Shown piece after piece: positions 36,301 through 47,165 of a stretch of DNA of 64,000 nt; positions within the stretch are counted from its first letter, which is position 1, and every line of letters starts with the position of its first letter. Under the pieces are notes generated by a model, which did no database searches, was not told the origin of the DNA, and saw only the letters and a list, made by a program, of their open reading frames with translations. A program made the translations under genes and the position numbers. This stretch comes from Clostridiaceae bacterium (GTDB taxonomy: Bacteria; Bacillota; Clostridia; DSM-8532), in the NCBI GenBank assembly GCA_012519655.1, contig JAAYPS010000131.1, positions 1 through 64,000 on the forward strand. The letters run 5' to 3'.

Positions 36301-38300
36301 ACATATTCACTGCCATGAATCATTCCACTTTCCGGTAGGGAAGCAGTTGCATTTAGATATACCCTGCGTTCACCTTGAGCGGTATTATCACTGGTGGTTG
36401 CTTTGAACGGAATAGTTATATTCCCATTAGTACCAGCATTTTCAGTTGCGCTTTTGTTTTCAAAAGGATAACCACCTAAGCTATATGAAACATCAAGGAA
36501 TGGAAGTGGTGTACCATCGAAAAATGCCGGAGTTATGGTAAAGTTTACAGTTTCCCCAAGAAATATAGCATTTTTATCCTTTTCAACAGTCATTTTGTAT
36601 GCAGGTTTAACATAATTTTCAACACTTATATAGTGGCTATTGATAATATTATCACCGGATTTTATCGTAATTTGATAGCCGCCGGGGGATAACTGTGGTA
36701 GTTTAAAATCACCTTCGAAAAAGCCATCATTCGTGGATACTTTTACTGAAACCAGGGGTTTTTGGATACTTGGGAGATAAAAGCTTAATATTTTGGGTCC
36801 AGGCATTCCCCAGTAGTTTCCTTGTGCAATTTCTACTGTAATTTCCTCAGGTGCTGTTGCGTCTTCACGATCCCTTAAGTATCCCCAAAAATGGACTTGA
36901 TCGTCGGGTTTATAAAGATTTCTGTCTGTTTGGAAATACCGCCAGTAATCTCTTTGGGAGTAGTAGTTATCATAGTATGTTCTATATATATTATTAATTA
37001 ATATCAGTTCATCGGCGCCCTTGTTGATTGTGAAGTAATTAAGCTTATAAACGCCCATTTCGTCGGGTTCATCTACTATCGTCTCAAAAGTAACGATGCC
37101 AGCTTCATTGGTTGTATAGGTTTTGTTTTCATCACTAATCGCCACTTTCGCACCTTCCACAGGTTTTCCTGTTAGCAAGTTGTTTATCCAGAAAAGAGTC
37201 TGCGTATCGCTTTGTGTAAAGTATGCAGATATGTCTGTTACTTGTATAAGAGCTTGTGTAGTAAGCCCGTTGTAAGTGCTTTCGACAATATAAAAACCTT
37301 TTTGCAGGACTTCAGGTACTGATAAATAGCGTTGTTGCCATTGTGTCATATCAAAGGTTTGCTCAAAGGATAAAACTCTTGAAAGGCTCTTAGTATCAAT
37401 TAAGCCATCCTCAATATTTGAATATGCCCAATAAGGTCTTTCATATATTGATTTTACAGCATCGATAAAGTCGTCCGAACTGTCAAACTTGTAAATTGAA
37501 GTGTTGACAACAGCTTGCGCTATGTTGCGATCGGCAGAGTATATGTTTATTGGTAACAAAGGTGCGTCATTAGTAGAGAACTCTATCATTGAATATCCAA
37601 ATGACAGACTTCCCTTGTAAACAGTTTCTTTGATGTCTTCAGGCGCTGTTTCAAATGCAAAAACATAATCTTTATCAAGCTTTTGCTTAGTACCATTGAG
37701 CGGCAAGCCCTTTTTAATTTTAATTGTATATACTGTTCCGGGTTCAAGTTTTTTTGGAATGAAAACAGCAGTGTAGCCATTGGTTTCAAAACGTCCTGCC
37801 ACATGGGGTGATATTTCAAAATATTTATCAACATTCCCAAAGTCTTTATGGCTAAAATAAATTTCTATTCCACTGTTTACAGGCACATAATTTGACTGAT
37901 GTCCAGGTAATGTGCCTAAAATTGAAAAACCTCTCTGTGTCTGAAATGTCCAAGATACAGTTTCGTTTTCTTGTGTAGTCAATACAAATGTGTAAAGATT
38001 GTTTTCTTCAAATTCTTTTTCGGGACTTACAAGAAATTCTTTTTCGCTGCTTTTGGTGATTTCTATCTGCATATCACCAAGAAGCCTTAACATTTCGCTT
38101 ATTTCTTCTTGACTAAAATCATCTTTTGTTTTCAAGATAAAATCAGTGTCAACTCCTATACCAGAGGCGTCGGTAGAAATGGGTGTTAGCATAAAGCCAT
38201 TTCTGTATTCTTCGGCATATGCAGTAGTTATCGGGTTGGTAACCCAGAATACTGCGGTAATAAGAGTGAGTGCAAGTACTATTGCAATTAATTTTCTCAT
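33306..38300 (-). CDS. Bacterial alpha-2-macroglobulin family protein with degenerate thioester site
   Basis: A 1664-residue secreted protein. A Sec signal peptide (about 1-29, ending TTAYAEEY) has no lipobox Cys, which is unusual because many bacterial relatives are lipoproteins. It has Ig-like/MG domains, an A2M_N region (FQTDRNLYKPDDQVHFWGYL), the A2M core (LPDNVTSWHVTLAGIS) and an alpha/alpha thioester-domain fold beyond residue 1200. In place of the CxEQ thioester the sequence is Arg1247-Leu-Asp1249-Gln1250, so no covalent trap can form. The family protects cells against proteases or scaffolds envelope proteins. AAGGGGG precedes the ATG. It is monocistronic, with a structured leader. Confidence 0.9.
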   Translation of the reverse strand: MRKLIAIVLALTLITAVFWVTNPITTAYAEEYRNGFMLTPISTDASGIGVDTDFILKTKDDFSQEEISEMLRLLGDMQIEITKSSEKEFLVSPEKEFEENNLYTFVLTTQENETVSWTFQTQRGFSILGTLPGHQSNYVPVNSGIEIYFSHKDFGNVDKYFEISPHVAGRFETNGYTAVFIPKKLEPGTVYTIKIKKGLPLNGTKQKLDKDYVFAFETAPEDIKETVYKGSLSFGYSMIEFSTNDAPLLPINIYSADRNIAQAVVNTSIYKFDSSDDFIDAVKSIYERPYWAYSNIEDGLIDTKSLSRVLSFEQTFDMTQWQQRYLSVPEVLQKGFYIVESTYNGLTTQALIQVTDISAYFTQSDTQTLFWINNLLTGKPVEGAKVAISDENKTYTTNEAGIVTFETIVDEPDEMGVYKLNYFTINKGADELILINNIYRTYYDNYYSQRDYWRYFQTDRNLYKPDDQVHFWGYLRDREDATAPEEITVEIAQGNYWGMPGPKILSFYLPSIQKPLVSVKVSTNDGFFEGDFKLPQLSPGGYQITIKSGDNIINSHYISVENYVKPAYKMTVEKDKNAIFLGETVNFTITPAFFDGTPLPFLDVSYSLGGYPFENKSATENAGTNGNITIPFKATTSDNTAQGERRVYLNATASLPESGMIHGSEYVRVFINDINATFTSSTDKDGITTLEAKLNKINLDKINNPEKNEEYVEDFLGEPVAFKKISGSIIYHYYEKIEDGEEYDYINKVVRKRYRYEERTENVKGFSFKTDENGVASQVFDLKDPTIGYYTAELIWYDGNGRIMTREVYLSSRHYIDMDDEYDWYHLESDKDKYRTGDEVTVTLKNNEKDVDAESVLFIEAQNGITHYKVQNSSEYKTSFDADKVPNFYVTAVYFNGNSYIKAGSRNIRYNTDEKKIDIEMKADKEAYRPGDIVTINITAVDENKNPVPARINLAIMDEAMLEISNYYVDVLGNLYQWLSSGLGYSYSSHQMGSHYSLDDAVAGGGRSADGGIQEIAKSDMQVSFNEATPADTAAMSKVQVRSDFRDTALFKTIALKEDGTGSLSFKLPDNVTSWHVTLAGISSDLFGGTAEAALKVTLPFFINDSMNTTYLKDDLPYIGVSSYGNDLKEGETINYQITCVQKPDFVQTAEGKAFERTNIPLWELDLGVYDIEIKAISESGLSDGIRRTIQVLNTYHEIETAIYDTLKVNMDLTGGQAGLTTLIFTDTGRGKLLPALYNLAYSSGSRLDQKYVSYHANELLDKISPDRVKPFETIDIELNQYQREDGGYGILPYSESDVELSALLSTLLKDQAGSERLKNYFYSLILTEPGRVNAQALYGLAVMGEPVLLDLKEAAGVNNLTLTDKVYLALAFDAIGETVMAQSIYDNEIVPVLEDKKPYIRVNNSDDTDTILKETALTAILASRLDTPDKEGLYQYITNNYSRKVLINVEKLLVIIEEFDKLPATDVAFSYEYDANTYDEKIANGGSVTVTVPSTMLDQLKITKVSGDATVVSVFKAPPVSGVEADNNLMIKRKYYDYATGTEKTTFKQNEIVKVVLEWDIAPTAMDTHYEITDYAPSGLKPIENPYQAGINRDMGGIWWFRNTDGQKITFNVYRDAKNKDPMVYYARVVSPGSFTADSTIIQGTLVKDSIKYGEIDKIEITE

Positions 38301-38346
38301 TTAATTTACCCCCTTAAGTCAATAATATTTCATCAAAAGATCCATA

Positions 38347-38444
38347 AGAGCCCTGCCGTAGAGTCAATCTATGGTCGGGTTTAAATACCTGCCGCGCTAT
38401 TTTACCGCTTTTGCTTAGTTGTTGCTCCAACTCTCCTAAAAGAG
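38347..38444 (-). promoter_or_regulatory. Structured untranslated region before the macroglobulin gene
   Basis: This stretch is GC-richer than its surroundings and contains several nested helices: CCGTAGA/TCTATGG (38356-38362 with 38368-38374), enclosed by AGCCC/GGGTT (38349-38353 with 38377-38381); AGTTG/CAACT (38417-38421 with 38428-38432); and CTCT/AGAG (38431-38434 with 38441-38444). On the minus strand it lies about 45-145 bases before the start codon. The motif CGGCAGG occurs twice in that RNA. It matches no riboswitch consensus I can recall. It could equally act as a plus-strand leader or a protein site. Confidence 0.35.
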
Positions 38445-38506
38445 GCATTTGATAAAATATTCGTAGTACACTCAATATTCTTTTACTGTACTTACATTAT
38501 ATTGAC

Positions 38507-38628
38507 GGTCATGATATGCAAATAGTTCCACATACTTTTCAAGGAATGTGGAGTGTATGCTAATGTTGTATTGGTCATAGCATATCTGTATTATTCAAAA
38601 CCTTATTCTTAGTGTATAATAGGGTCAT
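38507..38628 (+). promoter_or_regulatory. LacI-gene promoter region with repeated GGTCAT motifs
   Basis: TATAAT at 38615-38620 is a clear -10, about 70 bases before the start codon; the -35 is weak. Three direct copies of GGTCAT start at 38507, 38573 and 38623, each followed by an A/T-rich purine stretch. A TCCACAT/ATGTGGA inverted repeat lies at 38527-38552 and a GATATGC/GCATATC pair at 38513 and 38580. Autoregulation by the LacI protein is plausible. Confidence 0.35.
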
Positions 38629-38689
38629 AATACAATTTGACTGAGGATATGGAACGCTAATTTGAAATTGATGCTAAGGAGTGTGAAGC

Positions 38690-39736
38690 TTGAGAGTAAC
38701 ATTAAAAGATATTGCAGATAAATTGAATTTGTCTGTTAATACCGTTTCACGTGGGCTACGAGATATGCCGGATGTTGCTGAAGAAACAAAAGAATTAATT
38801 CGGCAAACAGCTAAACATTTAGGATATCGAAAAAATTTGGCGGCAAGCAGGTTAAGAACTAACCGTTCATATATAATAGGCGTTGTAGTGACAGATTATA
38901 GTAATCCAGCTATGAGTAAAATCATTAACGGGGTAGAATCGGTGGGTAAGCGTGCTGGATATACTATTATGACTGGAGCTAGCAATGAAAATGCAATTGA
39001 TGAAGAAAACTGTGTAAATAGAATGCTTGAGCAAGGGGTGGATGGCTTAATCATAATCCCTACCCTATTAAATGTTTCACTATTAGAAAAAATTGATGAT
39101 ACCAATGTACCCTATGTATTGGCAGTCCGAAAGTATGACGGATATTCTTGTAATACAATTTATTGTGATGATGTTTATGGAGCTGATTTAGTTGCAGAGA
39201 AGCTATACCAGTGTGGACACAGGAGTTTTTTGTATGTCTCTGGTCTGAAGCATATTTCGTCGGATAAAGAACGCTTAATTGGCTTTACTAACCGTCTTAA
39301 AAGCCATGGTATCCCTAATAGTTCTATGCATGTATTACAGAGCAATGGGAGCCGTATTGATGCTTATAATGTAACTAATAATTGGTTAATGAAGCATTCA
39401 AAGAAGATGGAACTTCCTGTTTCTGCAATATTTGCGTTTTCTGATTATGCGGCATGTGGAGTTTACATGGCTTTAAAAGAACATGGATACAGAATACCGC
39501 AGGATGTGTCAATTGTAGGCTATGACAATAATGAATTTTCAACAATACTTGATCCGGCACTTAGCACGGTAGACAACCACTTCTATGAAATTGGTCAAAG
39601 TGCAGCTAAACGGGTGCTTGTAATGCTTGAACAACCAAAAGAAATATGGCAACAAAACCCTGAGCAAATTACCACAACTCCTAACTTAGTTTGGAGAAAT
39701 TCTGTAAGTACTCCTAATAAAGCTTTAAGTACATAA
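38690..39736 (+). CDS. LacI-family transcriptional regulator
   Basis: A 348-residue repressor-type regulator. The N-terminal helix-turn-helix and hinge read TLKDIADKLNLSVNTVSRGL ... AASRLRTNRSYIIGVVV, and the C-terminal domain is a periplasmic-binding-protein fold (VDGLIIIPTLL, SIVGYDNNEFSTILDPALSTVDN). It senses a sugar or sugar derivative and controls catabolic genes. The start is TTG with AAGGAG eight bases upstream. It converges with the GH51 arabinofuranosidase gene, so that gene is one candidate target, as are the divergent macroglobulin gene and lacI itself. The effector cannot be read from the sequence. Confidence 0.94.
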   Translation: MRVTLKDIADKLNLSVNTVSRGLRDMPDVAEETKELIRQTAKHLGYRKNLAASRLRTNRSYIIGVVVTDYSNPAMSKIINGVESVGKRAGYTIMTGASNENAIDEENCVNRMLEQGVDGLIIIPTLLNVSLLEKIDDTNVPYVLAVRKYDGYSCNTIYCDDVYGADLVAEKLYQCGHRSFLYVSGLKHISSDKERLIGFTNRLKSHGIPNSSMHVLQSNGSRIDAYNVTNNWLMKHSKKMELPVSAIFAFSDYAACGVYMALKEHGYRIPQDVSIVGYDNNEFSTILDPALSTVDNHFYEIGQSAAKRVLVMLEQPKEIWQQNPEQITTTPNLVWRNSVSTPNKALST

Positions 39737-39742
39737 AAAGTA

Positions 39743-39790
39743 AATGCCACACAAAAGAATTAATAAACTTTTATGTGGCATTGTATTTTA
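39743..39790. terminator. Bidirectional terminator between LacI and GH51 genes
   Basis: AATGCCACA (39743-39751) pairs with TGTGGCATT (39774-39782), with an inner AAAAG/CTTTT stem (39753-39757, 39768-39772). TGTATTTTATT follows on the plus strand, and on the minus strand TACTTTTTATG follows, so it can serve both convergent genes. Confidence 0.8.
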
Positions 39791-39849
39791 TTCTTCACTG
39801 TAATTGAATACAGAACATGTTTATATTGTAATGTCAATAAGTCTTTAGT

Positions 39850-41403
<1,554 letters not shown>

Positions 41404-41582
41404 CTACTACAAAATGTACGGTTATTTATTAATAATACTTACATTAACGATAATATCATATATTAAGTTACATTTCCATGATAAAATTGATTTTATATAA
41501 TCTATATACACTAAAGCTAAACGAAAGAACTTAACCGACGCCATTGTAAAGATTTCAAAAGAAACAATTAGGACTCTTATGT

Positions 41583-41609
41583 TAACTAAATAATGGATTT
41601 TGCCGAAAT
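41583..41609 (+). promoter_or_regulatory. Possible sigma-D (flagellar) promoter of the chemoreceptor gene
   Basis: TAAC (41583-41586), a 15-base spacer and GCCGAAAT (41602-41609) resemble the sigma-D/FliA consensus TAAA-N15-GCCGATAA (three of four and six of eight positions). Chemoreceptor genes are commonly transcribed from such promoters. It lies 160 bases before the chosen start. The rest of 41398-41768 shows no other clear element and no c-di-GMP riboswitch. Confidence 0.4.
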
Positions 41610-41768
41610 TAATCTAAATGAAGTGATTAAGTTTCGTTTTCTGTTATTCACCCTTACATTATTCGCTGGATTCAATAAACATATCTATAAATTGTAGAAA
41701 GAGGGTAAATATAATCTGACTATTGGGTAATTAGTTTTACTCGCGACAGAAAGGTTTAGGTGGTTTGG

Positions 41769-43871
41769 ATGAGGATGAGAAGTATAAGTTCAAGAATTAT
41801 TTTGTCATTCGGATTATTACTTTTAATAGTTTGTTTAGGGTTTGGAGTGGTATCATATTTTGCCTCTTCAAACTCTTTAACTAAAGTGCTTAATGATACA
41901 ATGCCCAAATTTGCAGTAGAAGCCTCTTTAACAATCGAGGACAGCATACAGAATCAATTGAACATATTGGACATTGTGGCTTCGTCGGAGAGTATGAAGG
42001 CATTAATAGAGTCGGATGGTAATTATTCTGATATAGTACCCATACTATCGAATGAAACAAAAAGAGCAGGACATCAGAAAATGGTATTCATAGATAAAAG
42101 TGGGAAAGCTATAACCGATCGCGGAGAGAGCTCTGACATGAAGCATAATATCCTTTATAAGACAGCATTTTCGGGGAAGAGTACCGTATCAGAACCTTTG
42201 TTTGATGAAGATGGAAGTGGGATTGTTATGGCTTATGCTGTACCAGTAGTAGTGGATAATGATGTTCTCGGTGTGATGATGGCTATAAGAGATGGACTGG
42301 AATTGAGCGAATTTGCTAAAAGAATTCAATTTGGTGAAACAACTGAAGCCTTTATTATAAATAATCAAGGTCGAACCATTGCCCATGCAAATACCGAGTT
42401 GTTGAAGGACATCATCACAGCTGGAACAACTGATGCTATAACCACGGCCTCTCTTTTAATTACGTCAGAAACCGCAAGAAAGGTTGACGCAGTTACTTCT
42501 GCAACGCTCGAACAAGCTGGAACTGATGGAGATTTGGGATTTGATAATTTTACCGAGGTTCAGAAAAAAATGATGGAGGGCACAACGGGTTTCGAAGAAT
42601 ACAAGTACAAAGGTATTAAAAAAATGGTAGGCTTTGCACCAATCCCCAATTACGGCTGGTCTATAGCAGTTGCCGTCGATAGGGATGAGATGATGTCTGA
42701 GTTATCCAATCTACAAATGGTAGTGATTATTATATCTGCTCTGTTCCTGGTTGTAGGATTTTTGGTATCTTTCCTAATAGGAAAAAATATTTCGAAACCT
42801 GTAACCGAATTGACCAACCAGTGTATAACAATAGCTGAAGGTGATTTCACCACTAATATGAACGATAAGTATTCTAATAGAAGTGATGAAATAGGTGAAT
42901 TGGCAAGAGGCTTTAAGAAAATAAATGAAAATGTATCAAAGATTATTGAAAATGTTATATCTGAGGCAAAAAGCGTAGATAATTCGATTTTATTTGCAAG
43001 TGATAGTATGTCCAAACTGACAGATGAAATCCATGTGATATCGTCCATTACACAGGACTTATCTGCAAAAATTGAAGAAACCTCTGCTATGACCGAAGAA
43101 ATGAATGCTACTACAACACAAATTGAAACTGCTATAGATACTATTGCTACAAAGGCTCAACAAGGTGCGGTATCGGCTGGTGAAATCAGTAAAAGAGCTA
43201 ATGAATTACGAAATAGTGCTAAAGAATCAAAAGAAAGTGCACATGATATTAGTATGAATAATGCCGTAAGATTAAGAGAAGCCATTGAAAAGGCAAAGGC
43301 AGTGGAGAGAATAAGTATTTTATCAGATGCAATTTTGGAGATTGCCTCCCGTACAAATCTACTTTCATTAAACGCTACAATTGAGGCAGCACAAGCAGGG
43401 GATGCAGGTAGAGGATTTGCAGTTGTTGCTGAAGAAATCAGAAACCTGGCCGAGAACTCAAGAAAATCTGCAGCAGAGATACAAGAAGTTACGCAACAGG
43501 TTTTCGAATCGGTACATAATCTATCTGAATGTTCAGAGGAAGTTCTGGATTTTATCGAATATAAGGTTTCAAAAGACTATGATATGCTTGCTGAAACAGG
43601 AGAATTATACAATAACGATGCTCGCATGATAGATGACATGGTATCGGATTTCAGCGCAACATCTGAGGAGCTATACTCATCTGTGCAAAGCATAATGAGT
43701 GCAATAAGTGAGGTTGCAGAGGCTGCAGTTGAAGGAGCCACCGAAACAGCTGATATTGCGTATGAAACAAATATTGTTGTAGCTAAAGCCGATGAAGTTT
43801 TAGAACAAGCAAAGGTAGTAAGAGATAGTGCAAGTAAGCTTTTAGAAACTGTAGCACTTTTTAAGGTGTAG
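41769..43871 (+). CDS. Methyl-accepting chemotaxis protein
   Basis: About 700 residues: an N-terminal membrane helix ([23 protein letters not shown]), an extracellular dCache-type sensor (about 35-310), a second helix ([24 protein letters not shown]), HAMP ([22 protein letters not shown]) and a cytoplasmic signalling hairpin with [20 protein letters not shown] and [19 protein letters not shown]. It relays ligand binding to CheA. In the sensor, between the two PAS-like parts, is an insertion that contains VDAVTSAT (about 239-246), which resembles the flavin-attachment motif of FMN_bind domains. ATG 41769 with AGGTGG five bases upstream is preferred over the GTG at 41760. It is monocistronic. 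Confidence 0.93.
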   Translation: MRMRSISSRIILSFGLLLLIVCLGFGVVSYFASSNSLTKVLNDTMPKFAVEASLTIEDSIQNQLNILDIVASSESMKALIESDGNYSDIVPILSNETKRAGHQKMVFIDKSGKAITDRGESSDMKHNILYKTAFSGKSTVSEPLFDEDGSGIVMAYAVPVVVDNDVLGVMMAIRDGLELSEFAKRIQFGETTEAFIINNQGRTIAHANTELLKDIITAGTTDAITTASLLITSETARKVDAVTSATLEQAGTDGDLGFDNFTEVQKKMMEGTTGFEEYKYKGIKKMVGFAPIPNYGWSIAVAVDRDEMMSELSNLQMVVIIISALFLVVGFLVSFLIGKNISKPVTELTNQCITIAEGDFTTNMNDKYSNRSDEIGELARGFKKINENVSKIIENVISEAKSVDNSILFASDSMSKLTDEIHVISSITQDLSAKIEETSAMTEEMNATTTQIETAIDTIATKAQQGAVSAGEISKRANELRNSAKESKESAHDISMNNAVRLREAIEKAKAVERISILSDAILEIASRTNLLSLNATIEAAQAGDAGRGFAVVAEEIRNLAENSRKSAAEIQEVTQQVFESVHNLSECSEEVLDFIEYKVSKDYDMLAETGELYNNDARMIDDMVSDFSATSEELYSSVQSIMSAISEVAEAAVEGATETADIAYETNIVVAKADEVLEQAKVVRDSASKLLETVALFKV

Positions 43872-44051
43872 AACGCCTATTATAGCTCAATAGTGTAGTG
43901 CGTGATCATACGGCGGTACATAAAAAAGTGGACCAGAATTGTTAAAATGTTCACAATTGTTGTTACAAGGTATGGACACCAAAAACTTTGAATGATAAAA
44001 TAATAGAAAATTTAAACTTAGATAAAAATATATATATCTGGAGGATTGAAA

Positions 44052-45131
44052 ATGAGCAGAGTGTATAATTTTTCCGCAGGACCCTCAGCGCTACCTGTAG
44101 AGGTTCTGGAAATAGCAAGGGATGAAATGCTTGATTGGCATGGCAGCGGAATGTCAGTTATGGAAATGAGTCATCGTTCTAAATGGTATGATGATATAAT
44201 TAAGAAAGCAGAAGCAGATTTGAGGGAGCTTATGAATATCCCTTCAAATTACAAGGTTCTTTTCTTACAGGGTGGAGCATACACTCAGTTCGCAATGGTT
44301 CCTATGAACCTGATGAAAAAGGGTAAAGCTGATTATGTAAATACTGGAGCATGGTCAAAAAAGGCAATAAGTGAAGCAAGAAAATATGGAAAGATAAATG
44401 TAGTGGCTTCATCTGAGGATGAAACATTTACCTACATTCCTGAGCTTAACCCAGATACATTTAGTTTAGACGCAGACTACTTTTACATCACAACTAACAA
44501 CACTATATATGGAACACGATATACAAAACTTCCCGAGACAGGAAATGTTCCTCTCGTTGCAGATATGTCATCCAACATACTCTCAGAGGTATATGATGTA
44601 TCAAAATTTGGGTTAATATTTGCAGGTGCTCAGAAAAATATGGGCCCAGCAGGGGTTGTGGCTGTCATAATTCGAGAAGATCTGATTTCTGATACTGCAC
44701 TTGAAGTTCCTACAATGCTACAATACAAGGTTCAAGCTGAGAACGGCTCATTGTTCAATACACCACCTTGCTATAGCATTTATATTTGTGGACTAGTTTA
44801 TGAATGGCTTAAAAAACTCGGTGGAATACCCGCAATGCAAAAAATCAATGAAGAAAAAGCTGCTATGCTATATGATTTTCTTGACAACTCTAGTATGTTT
44901 AGGGGAACGGTACATAAGAAGGATCGCTCCCTTATGAACATTCCTTTTGTAACAGGTAATAAAGACCTTGATGCAAAGTTTGTCAAGGAAGCAACTGAAA
45001 ATGGTCTTGTAAATTTGAAGGGCCATAGGAGTGTAGGTGGCATGAGAGCTAGTATATACAATGCAATGCCTGTTGAAGGTGTAAAGAAGCTGATAGAATT
45101 CATGAAGGATTTTGAAGTTAATAACAAATAA
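44052..45131 (+). CDS. serC: Phosphoserine aminotransferase SerC
   Basis: A 359-residue PLP-dependent class-V aminotransferase that converts 3-phosphohydroxypyruvate and glutamate to phosphoserine in serine (and pyridoxal phosphate) synthesis. It has the diagnostic [11 protein letters not shown] start, [26 protein letters not shown], the PLP Lys in [12 protein letters not shown], and the closing [15 protein letters not shown]. The start at 44052 is supported by GGAGG seven bases before it, rather than a TTG six bases earlier. In many clostridia it is followed by serA; here a strong terminator follows and no serA is visible in the window. Confidence 0.97.
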   Translation: MSRVYNFSAGPSALPVEVLEIARDEMLDWHGSGMSVMEMSHRSKWYDDIIKKAEADLRELMNIPSNYKVLFLQGGAYTQFAMVPMNLMKKGKADYVNTGAWSKKAISEARKYGKINVVASSEDETFTYIPELNPDTFSLDADYFYITTNNTIYGTRYTKLPETGNVPLVADMSSNILSEVYDVSKFGLIFAGAQKNMGPAGVVAVIIREDLISDTALEVPTMLQYKVQAENGSLFNTPPCYSIYICGLVYEWLKKLGGIPAMQKINEEKAAMLYDFLDNSSMFRGTVHKKDRSLMNIPFVTGNKDLDAKFVKEATENGLVNLKGHRSVGGMRASIYNAMPVEGVKKLIEFMKDFEVNNK

Positions 45132-45152
45132 AAAGAAGACATTAATAAATTG

Positions 45153-45187
45153 CAGGAAAGCTAGTTAAATAAGCTTTCCTGTTTTTT
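45153..45187 (+). terminator. Intrinsic terminator of serC
   Basis: CAGGAAAGCT (45153-45162) pairs perfectly with AGCTTTCCTG (45172-45181) around a 9-base loop, followed by six T. Confidence 0.9.
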
Positions 45188-45293
45188 ATGCTCCAAAGCA
45201 TTGGGCTGAGCAATTGATGCGTTGATATTTCCAAGGCATTCGGGTATGATTTATAACAGAAGATAAACTAAAAAAGCATTATAGGGAGAGATT

Positions 45294-47165
45294 ATGAAAG
45301 TAAATCTTAGCGATAAAATACTTATGAGTGTGGAAAAGCCTGCGCGCTATACAGGTGGAGAATGGAACATGGTAGTAAAGGATCCGGGTACGGTAGATAT
45401 CAGATTTGCGTTCTGTTTCCCTGATGTCTACGATGTGGGCATGTCACATCTCGGTATGAAAATACTATACCATGTATTAAATAAAAGGGATGATACTTAT
45501 TGCGAGCGTGTATTTGCTCCATGGATCGATATGGAGAAAGTTATGCGCCATGAGAATATTCCTTTATTTGCGCTGGAGACAAAGGATAGAATAGACAAGT
45601 TCGATTTTTTAGGTTTCACTCTTCAATATGAAATGAGCTACACAAATGTATTAAACATGTTAGATCTTGCAGGTCTTCCCATATTGGCATCTGAAAGGGA
45701 TAAAACACACCCCTTTGTAATAGCCGGTGGCCCGTGTGCTTGCAACCCTGAACCGATTGCCGAATTTATCGACTTTTTTGCAATTGGTGAAGGTGAGGAA
45801 GTCATTTTAGAAATTCTTGACGTATATAAGGAATGGAAATCAAGCAATGCAGAAAGACAAGATTTTCTAAAAAGAGTTGCCAAGATCCCAGGAGTATATG
45901 TTCCGTCGCTATATAATGTTTCATATAAAGAAGATAATACTATATCAAAAATTGAACCTTTGCATCCTGATGTTCCCCAAACTGTAGATAAAAGAATTGT
46001 CAGCGATCTGGATGAAGTGGATTTTCCAGAGGATATTATAGTACCGTTCATTGGCACTGTTCATGATAGGATTATGCTTGAAATGTTCAGGGGCTGTATT
46101 AGAGGCTGTAGATTCTGTCAAGCCGGCTTTATATATAGGCCAGTAAGGGAGAAATCCCCAGAAGTCCTACTCAGTCAAGCAAAAGGGGCTATTGAAAAGA
46201 CTGGGTATGAAGAAATATCACTTCTTTCGCTTAGTACAAGTGATTATTTATGTTTGACAGATTTTACAGAGCAGTTATTGAAATTGACAGAAGAAAGAAA
46301 AATCAACCTTTCACTTCCGTCCTTGCGCATTGATAATTTCTCACTTGATCTAATGGAGAAAGCACAAAAGGTTAGAAAAAGCGGTCTTACATTTGCGCCA
46401 GAGGCAGGTACTCAAAGACTTAGGGATGTAATAAATAAAGGTATTACACATGAGGACATTACAAGCTCAATGCAATTGGCATTTGAAGGTGGCTGGAACA
46501 ATATTAAGCTTTATTTTATGATGGGTCTTCCAACAGAGACAACAGAGGACGTGGAGGGTATTGCCAACCTTGCTAATGAAATTGTGAGTATATATTATGG
46601 AACACCAAAGGAAAAAAGAGCAAAAGGGTTAAAGGTAACTGTCAGTGCTGCCTGTTTTGTACCAAAACCTTTCACTCCCTTTCAATGGTTTGGGCAGGAT
46701 ACAATTGATAAGTTCCATGACAAGCAGAAAATTTTAAAAAGTAAGTTGTCAAAAGCATCAAGAAATATAACATATAATTGGCATGATGCAAGGGTGAGTT
46801 TGCTTGAAGCAGTTTTTGCCCGAGGTGACAGGCGGGTTGGGAAGGTACTGCTTAAGGCATGGGAAAATGGATGCAAATTTGATGGATGGAATGAGTATTT
46901 TAATTATGATGTATGGATGAAATCTTTCAATGAAGAAGGCATTGAGCCGGCTTTTTATGCCAATAGAGAAAGGAACTTTGATGAAGTTCTACCATGGAGT
47001 CATCTGAATATGGGTGTTTCTGAAAGGTTCTTACAGCGTGAGCGCGAAAGAGCATATAAAGGTATTACTACACCCAATTGTAGAGTACAATGTACAGGCT
47101 GTGGAAGTGCTGTGTTCGACACTGGCATATGCAAAGATTGTTCTATTGGAGGAGAAAAAGCATGA
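45294..47165 (+). CDS. Radical SAM protein, TIGR03960 family
   Basis: A 623-residue B12-binding-like plus radical-SAM protein. The N-terminal part (VDIRFAFCFPDVYDVGMSHLGMKIL; PFVIAGGPCACNPEPIA) is the cobalamin-binding-like fold. The 4Fe-4S cysteines are in RGCIRGCRFCQAGF near residues 264-277. A short C-terminal Cys cluster (CTGCGSAVFDTGICKDC) suggests a zinc or iron site. The chemistry is unknown; the family is almost always next to the TIGR03936 protein and an RNase E/G, as here, and its stop codon overlaps the next start by four bases (ATGA). A role in tRNA or ribosome modification is suspected from context only. Confidence 0.93.
   Translation: MKVNLSDKILMSVEKPARYTGGEWNMVVKDPGTVDIRFAFCFPDVYDVGMSHLGMKILYHVLNKRDDTYCERVFAPWIDMEKVMRHENIPLFALETKDRIDKFDFLGFTLQYEMSYTNVLNMLDLAGLPILASERDKTHPFVIAGGPCACNPEPIAEFIDFFAIGEGEEVILEILDVYKEWKSSNAERQDFLKRVAKIPGVYVPSLYNVSYKEDNTISKIEPLHPDVPQTVDKRIVSDLDEVDFPEDIIVPFIGTVHDRIMLEMFRGCIRGCRFCQAGFIYRPVREKSPEVLLSQAKGAIEKTGYEEISLLSLSTSDYLCLTDFTEQLLKLTEERKINLSLPSLRIDNFSLDLMEKAQKVRKSGLTFAPEAGTQRLRDVINKGITHEDITSSMQLAFEGGWNNIKLYFMMGLPTETTEDVEGIANLANEIVSIYYGTPKEKRAKGLKVTVSAACFVPKPFTPFQWFGQDTIDKFHDKQKILKSKLSKASRNITYNWHDARVSLLEAVFARGDRRVGKVLLKAWENGCKFDGWNEYFNYDVWMKSFNEEGIEPAFYANRERNFDEVLPWSHLNMGVSERFLQRERERAYKGITTPNCRVQCTGCGSAVFDTGICKDCSIGGEKA

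Noticed and set aside
38347..38444. T-box or SAM riboswitch in the macroglobulin leader
   Set aside because: GGTAAAATAGCGCGG only loosely recalls the T-box sequence, and the specifier and antiterminator arrangement is missing; SAM motifs are absent.
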